This document shows, piece by piece, positions 1-9,994 of a stretch of DNA of 64,000 nucleotides. The position numbers were made by a program, and so were the translations under genes. The notes under the pieces are model-generated. The model was not told the DNA's origin and searched no databases. It saw only the letters and a program-made list of their open reading frames with translations. This stretch comes from an uncultured Roseicyclus sp. (GTDB taxonomy: Bacteria > Pseudomonadota > Alphaproteobacteria > Rhodobacterales > Rhodobacteraceae): positions 434,001 to 498,000 of the forward strand of contig CANLXA010000002.1 of assembly GCA_947494975.1 (NCBI GenBank), written 5' to 3'. Numbering within the stretch: the first letter of the stretch is position 1; every line of letters starts with the position of its first letter.

Positions 1-705
1 GGCTCCGCACCGTTTTCGGTCAAGCTGGCGCGGGCGGAAGGGTGGAGTGCGGCCTTCACCGCGCGGGTGATCGGGGAATACCGCCGGTTCCTCTATCTCA
101 CGCAAGTCTCGGACCGTCAGGTGACGCCCTCGCAGATCGTGGATGCGGCCTGGCATATGCACCTGACCTTCACGCGGGATTATTGGGACGACCTGTGCCT
201 GAACGTGATCGGCACGCCAGTGCATCATCAGCCTTGTGCAGGCGACGAAGAGATGCCCCGCTACCGGAACCAATTCGCCGCCACCAAGGCGCTTTACGAG
301 GCAGAGTTCGGGCACGAGCCGCCGGTTGAGATCTGGGGGCGGGACAAGACCGGGCGCGCGGCCCTGAAGACCTTTGCCCGGTCCGAAGTTGGCGCGACAG
401 GTCCGGCGGTCTACCTTCTTTGGGCTGTGGGTTTCGCTGTTGTTTCACTGGTTCTCGATGAAACTGGTGATTCAACCCTGCGTTTCATCCTCATGGCCGT
501 GGCCATCTTCCTGCTGCTCAAAGCCTTACTCCGCTGGATGAAAATCACGCGAGATATCAAACGGCGACGCGATGCAGGTGATGCAACCGTCGCGGTCGGC
601 GGTGCATGGTGGTTTGCATATGAAAGCGACGATCCGCATTTTGACGTGGGAAGTGGCGATGATGGCGGCGGCGATTCCGGTGGCTGTGGCGGGTGTGGGG
701 ACTAG
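1..705 (+). CDS. Glycine-rich domain membrane protein, 5' truncated by the window edge
   Basis: The frame is open from the first base, so the true start lies upstream; 234 residues are visible. Around visible residues 47-66 is a block containing WHMHLTFTRDYW, which I recognise from the bacterial glycine-rich domain proteins related to plant GRDP/DUF1399. Two hydrophobic segments follow (about 134-152 and 160-177), then a polar stretch and a tail made almost only of Gly, Asp and Cys that ends in GGCGGCGD. Proteins of this type usually carry such Gly/Cys tails, but their function is unknown. The stop codon directly abuts the xseA start, so the two may be co-transcribed. Confidence 0.7.
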   Translation, partial: GSAPFSVKLARAEGWSAAFTARVIGEYRRFLYLTQVSDRQVTPSQIVDAAWHMHLTFTRDYWDDLCLNVIGTPVHHQPCAGDEEMPRYRNQFAATKALYEAEFGHEPPVEIWGRDKTGRAALKTFARSEVGATGPAVYLLWAVGFAVVSLVLDETGDSTLRFILMAVAIFLLLKALLRWMKITRDIKRRRDAGDATVAVGGAWWFAYESDDPHFDVGSGDDGGGDSGGCGGCGD

Positions 706-2274
706 ATGGATGACCTGATCGACGACGAAGGCACCGTGCCGGGGAATTCCCCGGAATTTACGGTTACCGAACTGTCCGGTGCGGTGAAACGCACGGTGGA
801 GGGCGCGTTTGCCCATGTCCGCGTCCGGGGGGAGGTGGGGCGGCTGAGCCTGCCACGGTCGGGCCATATCTATCTGGATCTCAAGGATGATCGCAGCGTG
901 CTGGCCGGTGTCATCTGGAAGGGCGTTGCCGCGCGGATGACCCATCGCCCGGAAGAGGGGATGGAGGTGATTGCCACGGGGCGGATCACCACATTCCCGG
1001 GCCAATCGAAATATCAACTGGTGATCGATGATATCCGCCCCGCGGGCGTCGGCGCGCTGATGGCGATGCTGGAGAAACGGCGCAAGGCCTTGGCTGCTGA
1101 CGGGCTGTTTGACGAGGGCCGCAAGAAGGCGCTGCCGTTCCTGCCCGAGGTGATCGGGGTTGTAACCTCGCCCTCCGGGGCGGTGATCCGCGATATTCTG
1201 CATCGCTTGCGCGACAGGTTTCCGCGCAAGGTCCTGATCTGGCCGGTCGCGGTGCAGGGCGAGCGCTGCGCGCCCGAAGTGGCGCGGGCGATCCGCGGGT
1301 TCAATGAATTCCGGCCCGGCGGCGCACTGCCTCGGCCCGATCTGCTGATCGTCGCACGCGGCGGTGGGTCGCTCGAGGATCTGTGGGGCTTCAACGAGGA
1401 AGCGGTGGTGCGCGCGGCGGCTGACAGCGACATCCCCCTCATCTCCGCTGTGGGCCATGAGACCGATACGACGCTGATCGACTATGCGAGCGATTATCGC
1501 GCCCCCACGCCCACGGGAGCGGCAGAGAAAGCGGTGCCCGTCCGGTTGGATCTGCTGAACTGGCTGCGCCAGCAGGAGGGCATCCTGACACGCGGGATCA
1601 CCGGTGGACTGACCGCGCGGCGGCAGAGGTTGAGGGATCTGGGTCGGGCCCTGCCGCGGCCCGAAGGGCTGATGGAGCCAGCACGGCAGCGGCTGGATAT
1701 TGCGTCGGTGCGGTTGGGCCCGGCGCTACGGGAGCGGACGCAGGATGCGCGCGCGCGGTTGGATCGGCTGGCCGGTCGGCTTGATCCGGCCCTGGACCGC
1801 GCGGTGGCGTCCAAACGTCTGGCGCTGGGGCAGCGGGCTGCCGGGCTATTGCCCGGGCGTCTGCACGGCATGATCCGGCAGGGTCGGCGTGATGTGGACG
1901 GCTTGGCCGCGCGGCTTGACCCGGCGCGTCTGGCGGCCCGGCTCGTGCAGATGGACGACCGGCTGACGTCGGCAAGCGCGCGATTTGCGCAGGTCGCGAC
2001 CCAGTCCGTCACAACGCGACGGGATCGATTATCCGCCCTCGATCGGATGCGGCAGACGCTGGGATACATGGAAACCCTGCGGCGTGGCTACGCGGTGATC
2101 CGATCCGGCGAAACGGTTCTGACAACCAAGGCCGCCGCCGAGGGCCATGCCGCGTTGGAGATCGAATTTGCCGATGGCCGTCTGGGAGTGACCCCCACGG
2201 GCGCTGCGCCACGGCCCGCCACCCGCAAGGCAAAATCCGACAAGGGGCCAAAAGGGCAGGGGCGGCTGTTCTGA
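706..2274 (+). CDS. xseA: Exodeoxyribonuclease VII large subunit
   Basis: This is the catalytic large subunit of exonuclease VII, which with XseB degrades single-stranded DNA to short oligonucleotides in the cytoplasm. An N-terminal OB fold (about residues 17-115) contains the GEVGRLSLPRSGHIYLDLKD pattern. The nuclease domain has VTSPSGAVIRDILHRL (about 154-169), ARGGGSLEDLWGFNEE and GHETDTTLIDYASD, followed by a long Arg/Leu-rich coiled region. At 522 residues it is longer than the E. coli enzyme, mainly through that coil. The ATG begins on the base after the preceding stop. xseB is not in the window. Confidence 0.95.
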   Translation: MDDLIDDEGTVPGNSPEFTVTELSGAVKRTVEGAFAHVRVRGEVGRLSLPRSGHIYLDLKDDRSVLAGVIWKGVAARMTHRPEEGMEVIATGRITTFPGQSKYQLVIDDIRPAGVGALMAMLEKRRKALAADGLFDEGRKKALPFLPEVIGVVTSPSGAVIRDILHRLRDRFPRKVLIWPVAVQGERCAPEVARAIRGFNEFRPGGALPRPDLLIVARGGGSLEDLWGFNEEAVVRAAADSDIPLISAVGHETDTTLIDYASDYRAPTPTGAAEKAVPVRLDLLNWLRQQEGILTRGITGGLTARRQRLRDLGRALPRPEGLMEPARQRLDIASVRLGPALRERTQDARARLDRLAGRLDPALDRAVASKRLALGQRAAGLLPGRLHGMIRQGRRDVDGLAARLDPARLAARLVQMDDRLTSASARFAQVATQSVTTRRDRLSALDRMRQTLGYMETLRRGYAVIRSGETVLTTKAAAEGHAALEIEFADGRLGVTPTGAAPRPATRKAKSDKGPKGQGRLF

Positions 2275-2315
2275 CGCGTTTGACACAAAAGGCCTAAACC
2301 GTCAGACCGGGTGTC

Positions 2316-2930
2316 ATGCCGCAGCCTTCCCTCCTTGATCGTATCCTGAGCCACCAGACGGACCCGAAGGCATCGAAGGTGTTGCTGGCGGGGTACGAGG
2401 CATTCCTGGCCCATGGTCTGCGCCGCACATCGATGCAGGATATTGCGGATCGGGCCGGGATGAGCCGGGCGGCCCTTTACCAGCATTTCAAGAACAAGGA
2501 CGACATCTATAGCGCCATGATGGGCGCCTATTTTGCCGCGGCGATCGAGGCCGTGGAGGAGGTGCTGGCGGGAGAGATGGATGTGGCCCGCACGCTTGAC
2601 GCCGCCTTTGACGCGCAAATCGGGGATGCCGCGGAGGCGCTGATCCGGAGCCCCCATGCCGAGGAATTACTGTCGGACAAACATGCCAAAGCGGGCGTGA
2701 TCGTGGCACAGGGGACCATGGCGCTGGCGCGGGTCTATGCTCGCTGGCTGGCCGAAGGGGCCCAGACCGGACGCATATCGCCGGATATCATTGCAGGCAA
2801 TTCCGAACGCACCGCGCTTGTCATGATGGCGGCTTTGGATGGGCTGAAAGGCCTGGCGCATGATTGGCCCGCCTACCTTGATGCGCGTAAACGGCTGGCC
2901 CGCCTATTCGGCCGGGCGCTGACGCTTTAG
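2316..2930 (+). CDS. TetR/AcrR family transcriptional regulator
   Basis: A 204-residue protein with an N-terminal TetR DNA-binding domain: the helix-turn-helix spans roughly residues 30-65 and includes TSMQDIADRAGMSRAALYQHF, a near-canonical TetR motif. The C-terminal ligand-binding part is alanine-rich and carries no recognisable specificity signal. It lies 41 bases after xseA on the same strand and converges on the peptide-permease operon, ending 18 bases from the last gene of that operon. Its target is unknown; neither neighbour shows an obvious operator for it. Confidence 0.88.
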   Translation: MPQPSLLDRILSHQTDPKASKVLLAGYEAFLAHGLRRTSMQDIADRAGMSRAALYQHFKNKDDIYSAMMGAYFAAAIEAVEEVLAGEMDVARTLDAAFDAQIGDAAEALIRSPHAEELLSDKHAKAGVIVAQGTMALARVYARWLAEGAQTGRISPDIIAGNSERTALVMMAALDGLKGLAHDWPAYLDARKRLARLFGRALTL

Positions 2931-2948
2931 CGCGATTTTGTCAGGCTG

Positions 2949-4049
2949 TCACCGACCCCTGATCCGGGGGTCCAGCGCATCCCGCAGCCCGTCGCCGATA
3001 TAGTTCACGGACAACACGGTGAGCGAGATGAAGAGGCCGGGCCAGATCACCCGCTCGGGGTTCTGCGTCAGCCAATCGGTGGCGTCGAACAGGAGCCGCC
3101 CCCAGGTCGGAAAGTCCGATGGAAAGCCAAGGCCCAGGAAGCTGAGCGCGCTTTCGGTGATGATCGCATTGGCGATGCCGAGGGTGGCCGAGACCATGAT
3201 CGACGACATCACGTTGGGCAGCACGTGGCGCAGGATCAGCCGCCAGGGCGGCGTGCCGATGGAGCGGGCGGCCAACACGAATTCGCGTTCTTTTAGAGCC
3301 AGCACATCGCCCCGCACGACGCGCGCGGTTTGCATCCAGGATGTCAGGCCGATGACCACAACGATCAGCACGAAGATCCCGCCTTCGGGGCCAAAGGCAC
3401 TGCGCAGGACGTCGCGGAACAGCATGATGATGACCAGCAGAAGCGGCAGCAGCGGCATGGCAAGGAACAGGTCCGTCAGGCGCATCAGCAGCCCGTCCAC
3501 CTTGCGGAAATAACCCGCAAGGACACCCACAAGGGTGCCGAAGAACAATGCCAGCAGCATGGCGGTCAGGCCCACGGCGATGGAGGTCTGGCCGCCCACC
3601 ATCATGCGGGACAGGGTATCGCGGCCAAGTTGGTCGGCCCCCAGCGGATGGGCCCAGGACACGCGTAACCCGTAGATCGGATTGGCGGTGCTGAAGGCCT
3701 CGGGGTCGCCGAGGCAGGCGGGCATGTCGCGGAACCAATCCGCCCATCCCTGCGCGCTGAACCATCCGCCGCCGACGCCGAGACAGGAGAAGATGTGGTT
3801 CGTATTGCGGGCGCGGATATCGATGTATTGGCTGTCGAGCGTCCAGATCAGCGGGCCGAGATAGACGAAGAGCAGGGCGAAGATGAAGAAGCCAAGGCCG
3901 AAGAGGGCGCCCTTGTGGGTCTTGAACTGATCCCAGACATCCCACCATTGATTGCGTGGCGGCCGGTAGGCCTCCATTTCCATGACCGGTGCGGCCCCTG
4001 CTGGGGTGGCACCGGACGTGGCGAGCGGTTGTTTCGGTGCGTCAGTCAT
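2949..4049 (-). CDS. Peptide ABC transporter permease, OppC/DppC/YejE type
   Basis: Inner-membrane permease of a peptide-type ABC importer and last gene of the minus-strand operon. After an N-terminal cytoplasmic tail the first membrane helix lies at about residues 50-72. A roughly 80-residue periplasmic loop with two Cys residues (C89, C112) precedes the BPD_transp_1 domain, which holds the EAA loop (AARSIGTPPWRLILRHVLPN) that docks the ATPase. It ends in DALDPRIRGR, typical of OppC-like subunits. The enlarged first loop resembles YejE. The start is 8 bases after the stop of the partner permease gene, and the two proteins presumably form a heterodimer. Confidence 0.92.
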   Translation of the reverse strand: MTDAPKQPLATSGATPAGAAPVMEMEAYRPPRNQWWDVWDQFKTHKGALFGLGFFIFALLFVYLGPLIWTLDSQYIDIRARNTNHIFSCLGVGGGWFSAQGWADWFRDMPACLGDPEAFSTANPIYGLRVSWAHPLGADQLGRDTLSRMMVGGQTSIAVGLTAMLLALFFGTLVGVLAGYFRKVDGLLMRLTDLFLAMPLLPLLLVIIMLFRDVLRSAFGPEGGIFVLIVVVIGLTSWMQTARVVRGDVLALKEREFVLAARSIGTPPWRLILRHVLPNVMSSIMVSATLGIANAIITESALSFLGLGFPSDFPTWGRLLFDATDWLTQNPERVIWPGLFISLTVLSVNYIGDGLRDALDPRIRGR

Positions 4050-4057
4050 TGCGGATC

Positions 4058-5176
4058 TCAGTCATAACGGATGCGGGGATCGAGGACGCCGTAGAGGATG
4101 TCGGCCAGCAGGTTGAACAGCACGATCAGCACCGCGAAGATGAAGCTGACGGTTTGCACGACCGGCACATCGCCGGCCTGAATGGCGATGATCAGAAGCT
4201 GCCCGATGCCGTTCACCTTGAAGACCTGTTCGGTGATGATGGCCCCGCCGAAGACGGCGGGCACGTTCAGCGCGATCACGGTCACAACCGGGATCATGGA
4301 GTTGCGCAGGACGTGGACGAGGACGACGACACTCTCGCTCAGGCCCTTGGCGCGCGCGGTGCGGACGTAATCCTGGTTGAGGTTGTCGAGCATCGAGGCA
4401 CGCATGTAGCGGCTGATCTGGGAAGCGTTGAAGAGGCCGAGGACCATGACCGGCATGATCATCTGCCGGAACTGCTGCTTGAACGTCTCCCAATCCGTGA
4501 CTTCCAGCGTGGTGTCGTAGACGGATGGGAACCAGCCGAGGTTCACCGCGAAGATCACGATGAACAGAACGCCGGTGAAGAAGGTGGGGACCGAGAAGCC
4601 GATCATCGACACGAAGGTGCCAAGCTGGTCGAACCACGAATACTGACGGTAAGCCGAGATGATGCCAAGGGGCAGGGCGATCAGGATGCCGACGATATAG
4701 GAGGTGCCGACGACCCAGAGCGTCTGCGGCATCCGCTGCAGAATCAACTCCATCACCGGCGAGCGGGTCTGGTAGGAGATGATGCGCGGGCCGTATTCGT
4801 CGAAGATGCATGAGTTGTAATCACCATCCGGAAAGAGATCTGTCCTTTCAAGTTGGGTCAAATGCGGCGGATGTGGGCAAATCTCCCTTGCATAGAGATA
4901 ATCCTCGAAACGGTAGAGCCAGCCGTCTTCAACCCAGATCAGGTGCAGCGGCTCATCCCACATCATCAGCTTGAGCCATTTGAAATACTGCACGAAGACG
5001 GGGTCGTTCACACCCAGGCTTTCGCGGATCTGTTCGCGGACCTCTGGCGGGATGGTGAGCGGCAGGCCGGCCGTGGGATCGGACGGCGACAGCTTCACAA
5101 TCAGGAAAATGATGAAGCTGATGAAGAGCAGCGTCGGGATCGCGAGGATCAGGCGGCGGATGGTGAAGGTCAGCAT
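4058..5176 (-). CDS. Peptide ABC transporter permease, OppB/DppB/YejB type
   Basis: First permease of the peptide importer, 372 residues with this start. The N-terminus (MLTFTIRRLILAIPTLLF) is the classic DppB helix. A large periplasmic loop of about 100 residues follows, then the remaining helices with the EAA motif ARAKGLSESVVVLVHVLRN and a C-terminal ADILYGVLDPRIRYD. I chose the ATG at 5176 over an upstream start because it lies one base after the stop of the preceding small secreted protein gene and matches the family N-terminus. The long first loop argues for a YejB-like rather than a plain OppB subunit. Confidence 0.92.
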   Translation of the reverse strand: MLTFTIRRLILAIPTLLFISFIIFLIVKLSPSDPTAGLPLTIPPEVREQIRESLGVNDPVFVQYFKWLKLMMWDEPLHLIWVEDGWLYRFEDYLYAREICPHPPHLTQLERTDLFPDGDYNSCIFDEYGPRIISYQTRSPVMELILQRMPQTLWVVGTSYIVGILIALPLGIISAYRQYSWFDQLGTFVSMIGFSVPTFFTGVLFIVIFAVNLGWFPSVYDTTLEVTDWETFKQQFRQMIMPVMVLGLFNASQISRYMRASMLDNLNQDYVRTARAKGLSESVVVLVHVLRNSMIPVVTVIALNVPAVFGGAIITEQVFKVNGIGQLLIIAIQAGDVPVVQTVSFIFAVLIVLFNLLADILYGVLDPRIRYD

Positions 5177-5177
5177 C

Positions 5178-5561
5178 TCAGGCGGCCTCTTGCGGGGCGC
5201 AGGTGGCGCGGTGAACGGTTGTGCTGCCCTCAAGCGTCAGCGTCGCGGCAATCTCGAAGCCGGAGAAGTTCAGGAGGAGGGCGGTGCCTTGAGGGTTTCC
5301 AAACGCCATTTGTCCCGAAGGGCTCGTGGCAGAGGTATCTTGTCCGACGATGGGCAGCACCATGATCGTGTCGTCGAAGGGGAAGGTCACGGTCTGCGCG
5401 TCCCAGTCGAACACCAGCGGATAGTTGACCAGCACGCCCATGTCGTTGCGGCAGGTGCCGTCACTGCAGGTCTCGGTGCCGATGCAGTCCAGATCGCCAA
5501 AGGCCGCCACGCCCGAGGGGGCGGCGGCGAGCAGGGTGGCGAGGAACGGTCTGAACAGCAT
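5178..5561 (-). CDS. Small secreted cysteine-containing protein inside the peptide ABC operon
   Basis: A 127-residue protein I do not recognise. It begins with a probable Sec signal peptide (hydrophobic MLFRPFLATLLAAAPSGVAA, cleavage near residue 20) followed by a short Cys-rich stretch (C26, C32, C37 in a CIGTETCSDGTC context); a further Cys lies near the C-terminus. The rest is predicted beta-rich. It sits between the binding-protein gene and the permease genes and its stop is one base before the permease start, so translation is probably coupled. A periplasmic accessory of this transporter is the natural inference, but nothing in the sequence proves it. Confidence 0.65.
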   Translation of the reverse strand: MLFRPFLATLLAAAPSGVAAFGDLDCIGTETCSDGTCRNDMGVLVNYPLVFDWDAQTVTFPFDDTIMVLPIVGQDTSATSPSGQMAFGNPQGTALLLNFSGFEIAATLTLEGSTTVHRATCAPQEAA

Positions 5562-5612
5562 GGGAAACGAGAACCGGTTTGTGGATAAGCCTGGGGGGTG
5601 TTGCGGGAGAAA

Positions 5613-5641
5613 CCCGGCCCGCGCGAGGTGCGCGGGCCGGG
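5613..5641 (-). terminator. GC-rich intercistronic stem-loop after the peptide-binding protein gene
   Basis: A perfect 12-bp inverted repeat (5613-5624 with 5630-5641) and a 5-base loop, lying between the binding-protein stop and the next gene in the operon. On the transcribed strand it is followed only by TTTCTC, so it looks more like a partial terminator or an mRNA 3'-end stabiliser than a full terminator. Such structures commonly raise binding-protein expression above that of the permeases. Confidence 0.6.
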
Positions 5642-5658
5642 ATCGTCAAGTCACATCA

Positions 5659-7377
5659 TCAGGGGATGCGGTGCCATTCGGCGATGTTCCACAGCTCGGT
5701 GTCCCAATCGGACATCCGAACGCCGCCAAGCGTATTGGCGTGGGCGGAGACGCCGCCACGGTGAACCAGCGGAATGATGGAATACGACTGCATGATCATG
5801 TCGTTCATCGCCATGGCCAGGCGGCCACGCTCTGCCAGATCGGCGGTCTGCGCCATCTCATCCACGAGCGCGTCATACTCCTCGGCGCAGAAGCGCTGGA
5901 TGTTCGCACCCTGCCACTGGGTATCGGGGCCCGGGATGTCCGAACAGCGCCAGTTGGCCATATACGCCTGCGGATCCACACCAGCGAAGTTGTTGGTGTA
6001 CATTTCCACGTCAGCATAGAACTTCTGGAACGTATCCGGAGAAGCCGGATCACCACCGAAGAAGACCGACGCATCGATGTTGCGAAGCTCGGACCCGATG
6101 CCGATTTCTTCCCACCACTGCTTCACCAGCGCCTGGGTGTCCTGACGGACGGCGTTGGTCGAGGTCTGGTAGAGCACGGTCATCGGCACGCCGTTATATT
6201 CGCGGATGCCGTCCCCATCGGTGTCGACGTGGCCCGCTTCATCCAGCAGCGCATTGGCGCCCGCGATATCCTGCACGAGGCAGCCATCGTTGGCGGTCGA
6301 GGCATAGGCCTCGGGCGCGGGAAGGACGTTACAGGTGGGCTGACCGCCCGCACCGTAGCCGATTTCCACGATCAGGGCGCGGTCGATGGCCATGGACATG
6401 GCTTGGCCCACGATCGGATCGGTCAGGAACGGATGCGGCCCGCCTTCCACGGTCGAGCGCAGGTCACCCAGCGCCGGATCGGGGTTGGTCTGGTTGAGGT
6501 GCAGACGCTCAACGGACGTCCCGAACGCGGTCACGACCGTGCCGTTGCCCTGGGCTTCCATCTGGCTCAGGATCGTGGGGTCGATCTGCAGGTTCCAAGC
6601 ATAGTCGAACTCACCGGTCTCCAGAACCGAACGGGCCGCCGCGGTCGCGTCGCCGCCACCTTTGAAGGTCACCGTCGCGAAGTGGGGCTGATCGGGCACA
6701 CGGTAGCTGTCGTTCGCGGCGAATTCGATCACGTCGTTCGGACGGAATTCCGTCACCACGAAGGGGCCGGTGCCGATGGGGCCGAAGTTGGCCTCAGTGC
6801 ATTCAGGCGCCCGTGCGCCCAGGCAATCGGCAAACTGTGCGGCCTGGATGATCGGGCTCTCGGCGCCGACAAGTGCGGTGTAGGGGAACGGCGTGGGCGC
6901 GTTGAAGGTGATCTCGATCGTCAGATCATCAACGGCCACGATGCTTTCGACACCATCGAAATAGGACGCCTGCGCGCAGCCGCCTTCCGGATGGGTGCAG
7001 TATTCCCAGGTGAACACGGCATCCGCCGCGGTCAGGGGCGTACCGTCGGACCACGTGATGCCCTCCTGAAGCGTCCAGGTGATCTGTGTCAGATCCTCGG
7101 ACACGCCGCCGTTCTCGACCGTCGGGATGTCGGCCGCGAGCCACGGCACCAGGGTGCCGGTGTCGTCGAAACGGCCGAGGCTTTCGAGGACGAGCGAGGC
7201 GGATTCAACCTCTTTCGTGCCGCCCGAGAGGTACGGGTTCAGCGTGGATGGGGCTTGCCAATAGATGATGTTGAGGTGGCCGGATCCGCCGCGGGCCAGG
7301 TGCCCATCGGCCCAGGCGGCCAGGGGCGACATCGCCATTGCGGCGGCGGCCCCGAGAAGAATGGATGTGCGTTTCAT
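5659..7377 (-). CDS. Peptide ABC transporter substrate-binding protein (SBP_bac_5 family)
   Basis: Periplasmic binding protein of the importer, 572 residues, with a signal peptide at the N-terminus (MKRTSILLGAAAAMAMSPLAAWA, cleavage near residue 23). The family-5 extracellular solute-binding domain is clear: YWQAPSTLNPYLS near the mature start, ITWTLQEGITWSDGTPLTAADAVFTW (about 110-135), and a C-terminal lobe with ARRGR-type helices. Several Cys residues occur in the mature part. It is encoded after the two ATPases and before the permeases and is followed by a strong stem-loop. Ligand specificity cannot be read from sequence; the neighbouring deacylase genes suggest modified peptides or amino acids. 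Confidence 0.92.
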   Translation of the reverse strand: MKRTSILLGAAAAMAMSPLAAWADGHLARGGSGHLNIIYWQAPSTLNPYLSGGTKEVESASLVLESLGRFDDTGTLVPWLAADIPTVENGGVSEDLTQITWTLQEGITWSDGTPLTAADAVFTWEYCTHPEGGCAQASYFDGVESIVAVDDLTIEITFNAPTPFPYTALVGAESPIIQAAQFADCLGARAPECTEANFGPIGTGPFVVTEFRPNDVIEFAANDSYRVPDQPHFATVTFKGGGDATAAARSVLETGEFDYAWNLQIDPTILSQMEAQGNGTVVTAFGTSVERLHLNQTNPDPALGDLRSTVEGGPHPFLTDPIVGQAMSMAIDRALIVEIGYGAGGQPTCNVLPAPEAYASTANDGCLVQDIAGANALLDEAGHVDTDGDGIREYNGVPMTVLYQTSTNAVRQDTQALVKQWWEEIGIGSELRNIDASVFFGGDPASPDTFQKFYADVEMYTNNFAGVDPQAYMANWRCSDIPGPDTQWQGANIQRFCAEEYDALVDEMAQTADLAERGRLAMAMNDMIMQSYSIIPLVHRGGVSAHANTLGGVRMSDWDTELWNIAEWHRIP

Positions 7378-7464
7378 CGTGGTCTCTCTCTCACTCCTTG
7401 TTGGATTTTGTGTACTCGTAAGGGTCTTGCTTGCGCCGCCTGACGGGCGGTCTTCTTGGTATCT

Positions 7465-8704
7465 CTAACTATGCAGGTGGCAGGCAACAAAGCGGCCCGG
7501 GCGCACCTCCTTCATTTCGGGGTCCTCGGACCGGCAGATATCCATGACCGCCGGGCACCGGGTACAGAAGTTGCACCCTTGCGGCGGGTTGGACGGGGAC
7601 GGGACGTCGCCTTGCAGGATCACACGTTCCGCGGTGTCGTGGGTAACGGGATCGGGTTCCGGCACGGCGGATAGAAGCGCCTTGGTGTAGGGGTGCAGCG
7701 GATCGTTGAACAGCTCGTCCCGGGGGGCCAGTTCGGCCACCTTGCCCAGATACATCACGGCCACACGGTCGGCGATGTGGCGCACCATGGACAGGTCGTG
7801 GGAGATGAACAGATAGGTCAGCCCGAACTTTTCCTGCAGGTCTTCCAGAAGGTTCACCACCTGGGCCTGGATGGACACATCCAGCGCCGCGATGGGTTCA
7901 TCGCAGACGATGAATTTCGGGTTCAGCGCAAGCGCGCGCGCAATGCCGATGCGCTGACGCTGCCCGCCGGAAAACTCATGCGGGTAGCGGTTGGCGAAGT
8001 CACGGTTCAGGCCCACCGCATCCATCAGCTCGTAGATGCGGTCATTGCGTTCGGTGGTGGACAATTGCGTGTGTTCGCTCAGCGGCTCGCCTATGATGCC
8101 GGCAACCGTCATGCGCGGATTGAGTGAGGCCTGAGGATCCTGGAACACCATCTGCATGGTGGGACGCATGCGGCGCAGATCGTTTTCGGTGGGTGCGAAA
8201 TCGGCCTCCGATATGCCCGCGGCGCGCGCCCGCGATTTGCGCAGCATGTTGCGGGTCAGGAAGAAGGTCAGAAGGCCGAGGGCAATCAGCAGAGCGGCTT
8301 GCAGAAGAACGATGGGAAAGCGCGCCATCGCCTCGAACTGCACGGCAAGAACGGCGATCAGGACTACGCCGAGGATCATCACCGTATAGGTCGCGTTGCG
8401 CGCGATGCGTCGCGCGGCGGCATCGATCTTGCGCGCGTCATCATTCGCCCAGGCCAGCTCCACCCCGTCGATCTTGATCGAGGCGCTGGTGGGATCGTAG
8501 AGCCGCAGGACCGCCCTGCCGCATGTGGATTTGCCGCAGCCGCTTTCGCCGACCAGCCCCAGCGTTTCACCTTCGTAGATGTCGAAATTCACACCATCGA
8601 CCGCCTTCACATCGCCCGTATGCGTGCGCAGAAGGCCGGTATGGATGGGGAAATACATCCGCAGATTGCGGACCTCGACCAGTTTGCGCGGTGCGGTGGA
8701 CCCG

Positions 8705-8712
<8 letters not shown>
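7465..8712 (-). CDS. Peptide ABC transporter ATP-binding protein (OppF type) with a two-helix hydrophobic insertion
   Basis: Second ATPase of the importer, 415 residues from the ATG at 8712, which overlaps the preceding ATPase gene by 8 bases. Walker A is GESGCGKS (55-62), the Q-loop Q191 in VFQDP, the signature SGGQRQR (248-254), Walker B before DEP (271-273) and the switch His H305 (ISHD). The C-terminal oligopeptide-transporter region has the CNFCTRCP cysteine cluster. Unusually, about 90 residues between Walker A and the Q-loop (about 88-177) hold two strongly hydrophobic segments (about 109-126 and 132-152). A normal OppF has only a short linker there. Confidence 0.9.
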
Positions 8713-9745
<1,033 letters not shown>

Positions 9746-9994
9746 ATAGGTTGGTCCCCCTGACCTGTTGGAATCGGTCGCCCTTGTTGTTCCGTTGAGT
9801 CTCGGGATGGGCAACTCAATCCGTTGGAGGCTACCACGAAATCTAGGCCTCGCAAGGGCGTTTCGGGATTACGTTGCGCAGTCCGTTGGCAATTGCCCGA
9901 TCTTTGGGCGCCGCATCGCCCGTTGGGGTTGACCCTCTGACGGGTGCGGCACAGGGTTGAGACATCAAGGAATTTTCCAGTCGGAGAGCCATCC

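Noticed and set aside
5425-7443. A 672-codon plus-strand frame opposite the peptide-binding protein gene
   Set aside because: Composition is that of a shadow frame (His/Gly/Arg-rich, no domains), and the minus strand holds a complete SBP_bac_5 protein with signal peptide.
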